A DNA stretch of 64,000 nt, taken from assembly GCF_036059255.1 (NCBI RefSeq), contig NZ_CP107947.1, positions 6,634,001-6,698,000 of the forward strand. The letters are read 5' to 3'. The notes under the pieces are model-generated. The model was given only the letters and a program-made list of their open reading frames with translations, did no database searches and had not been told where the DNA came from. Origin of the DNA: Micromonospora sp. NBC_00389. GTDB taxonomy: Bacteria > Actinomycetota > Actinomycetes > Mycobacteriales > Micromonosporaceae. Position numbers and translations under genes: made by a program. Of this stretch, positions 60,251 through 64,000 are shown piece by piece. Each line of letters starts with the position of its first letter. Position 1 is the first letter of the stretch.

Positions 60251-61362
60251 GACTGGTTCCCGTGCAGTCGCGGGCCGACCTGCGAGCGTTCGTCGACTTC
60301 CCGCTCCGGCTCCACCCGACAGACCGGTACGTACCCCTGCTGTCATCGGTCATCGCGACCCACCGCCGCACCGCCGAACTGTTCCTGGTCCGCGACCGCA
60401 ACGGCGTCGTCGTGGGGCGCACCAGCATGCACCGCAGCGCGGCCTTCGACACCAAGGTAGGCCCACGGCAGCTGTTCGGGCACACCGAGTTCGTCGATGA
60501 CGACGTCTTCGCCGCCATCATGGACGCCGTCGAGACCAGGACCAACGGCCGACCACTGTTCGGACCGGTGGCACTGCTGCCGAACCAGACCGGCGGGGTG
60601 ATCACCTCCGGCTTCGCCGACCGCGGCTTCGTGGACTCCGCGTGGAACCCCGCCTACTACCCGGACATGTACGAACGGCACGGCTTCCACCGTCGCTTCG
60701 AGGCCGACACCTGGCTGGTCGACCTCAACGGCACGGCCACGGGTACTCCGCTTTCCGCCGGTGCTCCGCTCGCCGCCGACCATGACCACGGGTTCGCCTT
60801 CGACGACGCCCGGATCGCCTCCGAACAGCTCGTCATCCGGCACGGCTCCCGGTGGCACCTGCGCAGCCAACTGCCGATCCTGCGGCGGATGCTCAACGCG
60901 AGCTTCGCGCAACTCGGCTACTACACCGACATCTCCGCCGATCAGCTGGCGGAGCAGACCGACGGCCTCGCGTTCCTGCTCGACGAGGCGCTGCTTCTCT
61001 GGCTGGAGAAGGCCGGCCGACCCGTCGCATTCGTCGTCACCGTGCCGGACATCTCCGAGTACCTCATGAGCGTCGGTGGCCGGCTCGGCGTCATCAATCA
61101 GCTCCGCCTCCTCGCCACCAGCGGCCAGTACCGGAGCGACGCCGTCCTCATCATCAAGGGCACCATGCCCGACGAGCAGGGCAAGGGGTACCTGACGCTG
61201 CTGTCCAGGGAACCGCACCGCAACCTCGCCAGCAACGGGTACCGGACACTGCGCAGCACCTTCGTCGAGCGGACAAACGTCGCCTCGGCCGCTCAGTACC
61301 GGCGCGCCGGCGGGCGCCCACTGCACGGGTACACCTTCTACGAGAGAGGGGCGGCGGCATGA
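60247..61362 (+). CDS. GNAT-like acyltransferase, third gene of the operon
   Basis: 371 aa from ATG 60247. The N-terminal half includes VGRTSMHRS and GFADRGFVDSAWNPAYYPDMYERHGFHRRFEADTW, a GNAT-like segment (YERHGF). The C-terminal half has ALLLWLEKAGRPVAFVVTVPD and a tail with LRSTFVERTNVASAAQYRRAGGRP, also GNAT-like. A tandem or large GNAT fold is likely, as in proteins that transfer acyl groups. The acyl donor could be the product of the ligase (inference). Confidence 0.72.
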   Translation: MRLVPVQSRADLRAFVDFPLRLHPTDRYVPLLSSVIATHRRTAELFLVRDRNGVVVGRTSMHRSAAFDTKVGPRQLFGHTEFVDDDVFAAIMDAVETRTNGRPLFGPVALLPNQTGGVITSGFADRGFVDSAWNPAYYPDMYERHGFHRRFEADTWLVDLNGTATGTPLSAGAPLAADHDHGFAFDDARIASEQLVIRHGSRWHLRSQLPILRRMLNASFAQLGYYTDISADQLAEQTDGLAFLLDEALLLWLEKAGRPVAFVVTVPDISEYLMSVGGRLGVINQLRLLATSGQYRSDAVLIIKGTMPDEQGKGYLTLLSREPHRNLASNGYRTLRSTFVERTNVASAAQYRRAGGRPLHGYTFYERGAAA

Positions 61363-62252
61363 GCTGGGTCGAGCAGTTGCGGGCCAACGAGGCGATCTGC
61401 CGCCGGGCACCGAGCGCGCACAACACGCAGCCGTGGCGACCGGAGTACCACGCAGACAAGATCGTCATCGGCGTCGATCCCGCCCGCCGCCTGCCCGACT
61501 CCGACCCAACCGGGCGTGACCTGGCCCTCGGCATCGGCGCATTCGTCGAGACGTGCCTCATCGTCTCCGCCGAACTTGGCCTCACCATCACCGCGGCACC
61601 CGGTCCGCGACTGATCCCCGCAGCAAATCGGTACGCGACTCCGTTCACGATCGCCGACGTCGAGGCCCGCCGGGTCGCCCGTGGTCCATACGCGCCCGGG
61701 TACGTCGACGCCGCCGTCATCGCCGACCTCGGGCCCGGCATCGCGCACGTTCCGACCCGAGATCTCGCTCCGGATCTGGCGGTCGCCGACCGGTGGCTGT
61801 TCGGTACACCAGCCGTCGCGGTCGAGTTGCGTGACTGGCTGCGCCTCAGCCCACGCCATCCCCGATACCACCTCGACGGGCTCACCGACCGGGCGCTCAC
61901 CCTGTCCCGGTACGAAGCGCGGGTCCTGTCCGCCGCACTTCGCGCGTACCCCGTCACCCGCCGACTGGGCCTTCCGGCGCTGCTGGCCGCCAGCGGCCGC
62001 GACCTGTTGCGCTACGACGGCAGCATCCTGGTTCTACTCGCCGACGGCGACGACCACATCGCCGCAGGCCGGCGTCTTCTGCGTACGTGGCTGACTCTCG
62101 CCCGGCACGGCCTGGCGGTCCATCCACTCAGCCAGCTCATCGACTGCCCGGCGACGGCCAGTCGGCTCGCCGAGCGGGTGGGCGGCGAACCGCTCGCGGT
62201 GTTTCGCCTCGGTCGACCCCTCGCCGAGCCGGTCCGCTCAGCCCGACGCTAG
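61359..62252 (+). CDS. Acg-type nitroreductase-fold protein, fourth gene of the operon
   Basis: 297 aa from ATG 61359. RRAPSAHNTQPWR at residues ~15-27 is the hallmark of Acg/Rv3131-like proteins. RRLPDSDPTGRDLALGIGAFVETCLI and AAGRRLLRTWLTLARHGLAVHPLSQLIDC complete the nitroreductase fold. It probably binds FMN and may reduce a substrate. Its ATG overlaps the GNAT stop (ATGA), completing the operon. Confidence 0.8.
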   Translation: MSWVEQLRANEAICRRAPSAHNTQPWRPEYHADKIVIGVDPARRLPDSDPTGRDLALGIGAFVETCLIVSAELGLTITAAPGPRLIPAANRYATPFTIADVEARRVARGPYAPGYVDAAVIADLGPGIAHVPTRDLAPDLAVADRWLFGTPAVAVELRDWLRLSPRHPRYHLDGLTDRALTLSRYEARVLSAALRAYPVTRRLGLPALLAASGRDLLRYDGSILVLLADGDDHIAAGRRLLRTWLTLARHGLAVHPLSQLIDCPATASRLAERVGGEPLAVFRLGRPLAEPVRSARR

Positions 62253-62371
62253 CGGGCCGTCCCCATCCGACCCCTGTGCTCGGCGATACGACGATTCAGC
62301 GGATGGACCACATCAGCTTGTAGCCGGTGGCACAGGATCGGCCCAGTTCCTGGGACACGGCTCGACTGAGG

Positions 62372-62725
62372 TCAACAGTCGTACTCAATCAGTTCCTCCA
62401 CGGCCTGCCGAAGCCAGTCGTAGAAGCCGCCAACGTCGGCCTGGTGCTCCCAGCCGGGCGACGCGAAGTCGTGCACGATGACGACTCGCCCGCCTCGGTC
62501 GGTCTCCCAGCAGGCCACGTCATCGTTGTCGATGCGGCGCGCGAACGGCACAAGCACCCTGTTCGGATACCGTCCGCGAAGACCACGATGGCGATCGTAA
62601 AGAGCGTCACCATCCAGGATGAGCCACGGTTCGAGGTCCGTGAGTCCAAGCTCAACGACCCGGATGAACTCCTGGGGATAATCAAACCCTGGCGGGAGGT
62701 CGTCAATACCAAGCAGTAGCGCCAT
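62372..62725 (-). CDS. Possible SMI1/KNR4 (SUKH-like) protein
   Basis: 117 aa from ATG 62725 (GGGTGGG 5 nt upstream). The pattern LPPGFDYPQEFIRVVELGLTDLEPW, LVPFARRIDNDDVACWE, GRVVIVHDFASPGWEH and DWLRQAVEELIEYD fits SUKH-family proteins, many of which are immunity proteins of polymorphic toxins. No toxin gene is adjacent. It is convergent with the four-gene operon. Confidence 0.55.
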   Translation of the reverse strand: MALLLGIDDLPPGFDYPQEFIRVVELGLTDLEPWLILDGDALYDRHRGLRGRYPNRVLVPFARRIDNDDVACWETDRGGRVVIVHDFASPGWEHQADVGGFYDWLRQAVEELIEYDC

Positions 62726-63274
62726 GTCAGCCCACCCATCCCGTCCATGGTGATCCGTTCGGCCACGCGTTTCGGTAGCGGGCCGTGGTCGCCGACCCTA
62801 TTCAAGATCGCCTCACCCCTACTAGCGGCTCGGACAACTGGTGACGGCGTACCGGGCGGCCATCCTGCCCCATCACATGCGCTGCAGCCACCACGGGTCC
62901 CCGGGGCCCGCCCAGAGATCAGGCAGGGTTCGGCTCAGGAAGAGCTGATCGGCAGTGTCTACGAGACGATGGAGTTCGCGAGCCGCCCGCGATGCTGGTA
63001 TCGAGCCAGCGACCTCTTCGGTGTGAAACAGGACGCCACACCGACTCTGACCTGCGAAGACTAGAAACTGCTGGTAGGGGTGGGTGCAGTTGGGTGTTGT
63101 TCTGAGCGCCGAAGAGGCCTCCAAGCCGAAGAGCCTGGTCACAGCGTTGCCCGTGGGATCGGCGTCCCAGATGACGGCACGGCCGGCGGGCCCTCGGCAC
63201 GTCCCTCCTGCGGGGGAGCGCCTTCCCCTGTCGGCGGGGGCCACCCACGTCGGGGCGCCGGAAGGATCGGGTGC
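62726..63274. other. Intergenic region of 549 nt with relics
   Basis: No intact gene is supported. It includes a tRNA-like segment and, on the minus strand around 63040-63190, a stretch reading VIWDADPTGNAVTRLFGLEAS that could be a fragment of an unidentified gene. The right part upstream of 63275 is G/C-rich with short inverted segments and a GAAGGA ribosome site. Confidence 0.4.
62987..63028 (-). other. tRNA-like 3'-half remnant
   Basis: On the minus strand an anticodon-loop-like TTTCACAC is followed by CGAAGAGGTC and a T-arm GCTGG-CTCGATA-CCAGC (63010-62994). The spacing matches the 3' half of a tRNA, possibly tRNA-Val(CAC). The D arm, 5' acceptor strand and CCA end are not found. It could be a relic of an integration site. 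Confidence 0.3.
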
Positions 63275-64000
63275 ATGACGACATCGGCATCGATCGTTCG
63301 CAGGACCGGCCACGGGCTGACGTACGCAGTGCTCGGCTGGGCTGTGGCATACGGGGGTGTGCGTCTGGCGTGGACGATCGGCGAGGCTCCGGAGTTCGGG
63401 CAGTTCGGGTCGGACCTGCTCGGTTTCACCGGCTGGCGGTCGGTGGCGTTATGCGTTGCCGCGGGTGCTCTGGCGGTTGCGTTGGACCGGGTGGAGACCT
63501 GGCGGCCGGCGCTCGCAGGTGTCGCCTGGACGGTCGCTGGTGCACTGATCGCGGCAGCCGCGATCCTGCTGCCGGAGTTGGTGGGCCTCCTGCTGTTCAC
63601 GGTCGGCCCGTACTTCGACCCGGTAGCGTTCGCCAGCCGGCTCGGTTGCGTCACCGGAGCGGTCCTGCTCAGTCTGGCCACCGCCCACTATCAGCGACGC
63701 ACCCGGGGCGACTGTCCGGACTGCTGCCGGACAGTCCGACCGGGTCTGCGGCGCTCAACACCCGCGCGGTGGGCACGGTGGGCCGCGTACGCCGCGGTAG
63801 CCGGCCTCGTCACCCGCTTCGCGGCCCAGGTCGTGGTGGGATTCGACAGCCTCACGCAGGACGCCTCCGTGATCGGGTTGGAGATCGGCCTGTTGCTGGC
63901 TGGAGTGCTGTTGCCGCTGGCGCTGGTACACCGCTGGGGCGAGATCTGGCCGGGGTGGGTGCCGCTGCTCGCCGGCCGCACGATCCCTCGCCTGCTGTTA
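63275..64000 (+). CDS. Polytopic membrane protein (cut by the right edge)
   Basis: 242 codons without a stop from ATG 63275 (GAAGGA 8 nt upstream). At least five hydrophobic segments are visible: LTYAVLGWAVAYGGVRLAW, SVALCVAAGALAVALD, ALAGVAWTVAGALIAAAAILL, a helix around VTGAVLLSLATA, and AAYAAVAGLVTRFAAQVV, with a CxxCC cluster (GDCPDCCRTVRP) in a loop. The C-terminus lies outside the window, and no family is recognised. Confidence 0.75.
   Translation, partial: MTTSASIVRRTGHGLTYAVLGWAVAYGGVRLAWTIGEAPEFGQFGSDLLGFTGWRSVALCVAAGALAVALDRVETWRPALAGVAWTVAGALIAAAAILLPELVGLLLFTVGPYFDPVAFASRLGCVTGAVLLSLATAHYQRRTRGDCPDCCRTVRPGLRRSTPARWARWAAYAAVAGLVTRFAAQVVVGFDSLTQDASVIGLEIGLLLAGVLLPLALVHRWGEIWPGWVPLLAGRTIPRLLL

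Noticed and set aside
62873-63313. Minus-strand frame containing FHTEEVAGSIPAS
   Set aside because: This peptide is the known false translation of tRNA-like sequence; it is not a protein gene.
1-64000. CRISPR arrays, rRNA genes, intact tRNA genes, phage structural genes
   Set aside because: No regularly spaced repeats, ribosomal RNA sequence, complete cloverleaf or phage module was seen by reading; a covariance-model scan was not possible.

Overview
The window is very GC-rich with strong G/C third-position bias, many GTG starts and actinobacterial gene families (ECF41 sigma factor, LAL-type LuxR regulator, DrrAB exporter, IS families common in actinomycetes). This points to a filamentous actinomycete, most likely Micromonosporaceae (Micromonospora-like). 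The family assignment is inference from gene content only. No rRNA, intact tRNA, CRISPR array, phage module or replication origin was seen.

Layout. 0-5 kb: the start of a secreted protein running off the left edge, a membrane-anchored M4 metalloprotease, then an IS1341-type tnpB element between two truncated genes. 5-11 kb: an operon of membrane protein, XRE regulator and quinone-reductase-like enzyme, an SDR, a SnoaL-like protein, a GH15 glucoamylase/trehalase, and a scar where a FadR-type regulator and an HMG-CoA lyase are both truncated. 11-16 kb: a DUF4132 protein with a small partner, and an alkyl-DHAP-synthase-like flavoenzyme. 16-23 kb: a TctCBA tricarboxylate transporter divergent from a TctDE-type two-component pair, with an orphan TAXI binding lipoprotein. 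23-31 kb: a secreted hydrolase, a NarL-type two-component system divergent from a MacB/FtsX-type ABC exporter, and an OsmC protein.

31-46 kb: an IS3 element abutting a HIT-family gene, two coupled AbiEii-like nucleotidyltransferase genes, a LAL regulator divergent from an SDR, and a DrrAB exporter whose permease is interrupted by an ISAs1 element with a 10-bp target duplication. An ArsR/SRPBCC/RibD_C operon and a divergent methyltransferase/MerR pair follow. 46-58 kb: an IS630 element beside a decayed subtilase, a GntR-TetR fusion regulator facing a GNAT/hydrolase pair, a PPOX-family remnant, two DHA2 efflux pumps, a SnoaL/MarR pair, an ECF41 sigma factor with a near-symmetrical divergent promoter, and an IS5 element. 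58-64 kb: a four-gene fully overlapping operon (PaaK-like adenylate-forming enzyme, small uncharacterised protein, GNAT-like protein, Acg-type nitroreductase), a possible SMI1/KNR4 protein, a tRNA-like remnant, and a membrane protein cut by the right edge.

How it fits together. This is an accessory region: five insertion elements of five families, several gene remnants, and many small regulator-plus-target cassettes for efflux, detoxification or sensing. The least explained units are the four-gene operon at 58.3-62.3 kb, the tandem nucleotidyltransferases with a nearby HIT protein at 32.6-36.0 kb, the DUF4132 pair at 11.5-14.4 kb, and the Tct transporter/sensor/TAXI locus at 16.3-22.6 kb.
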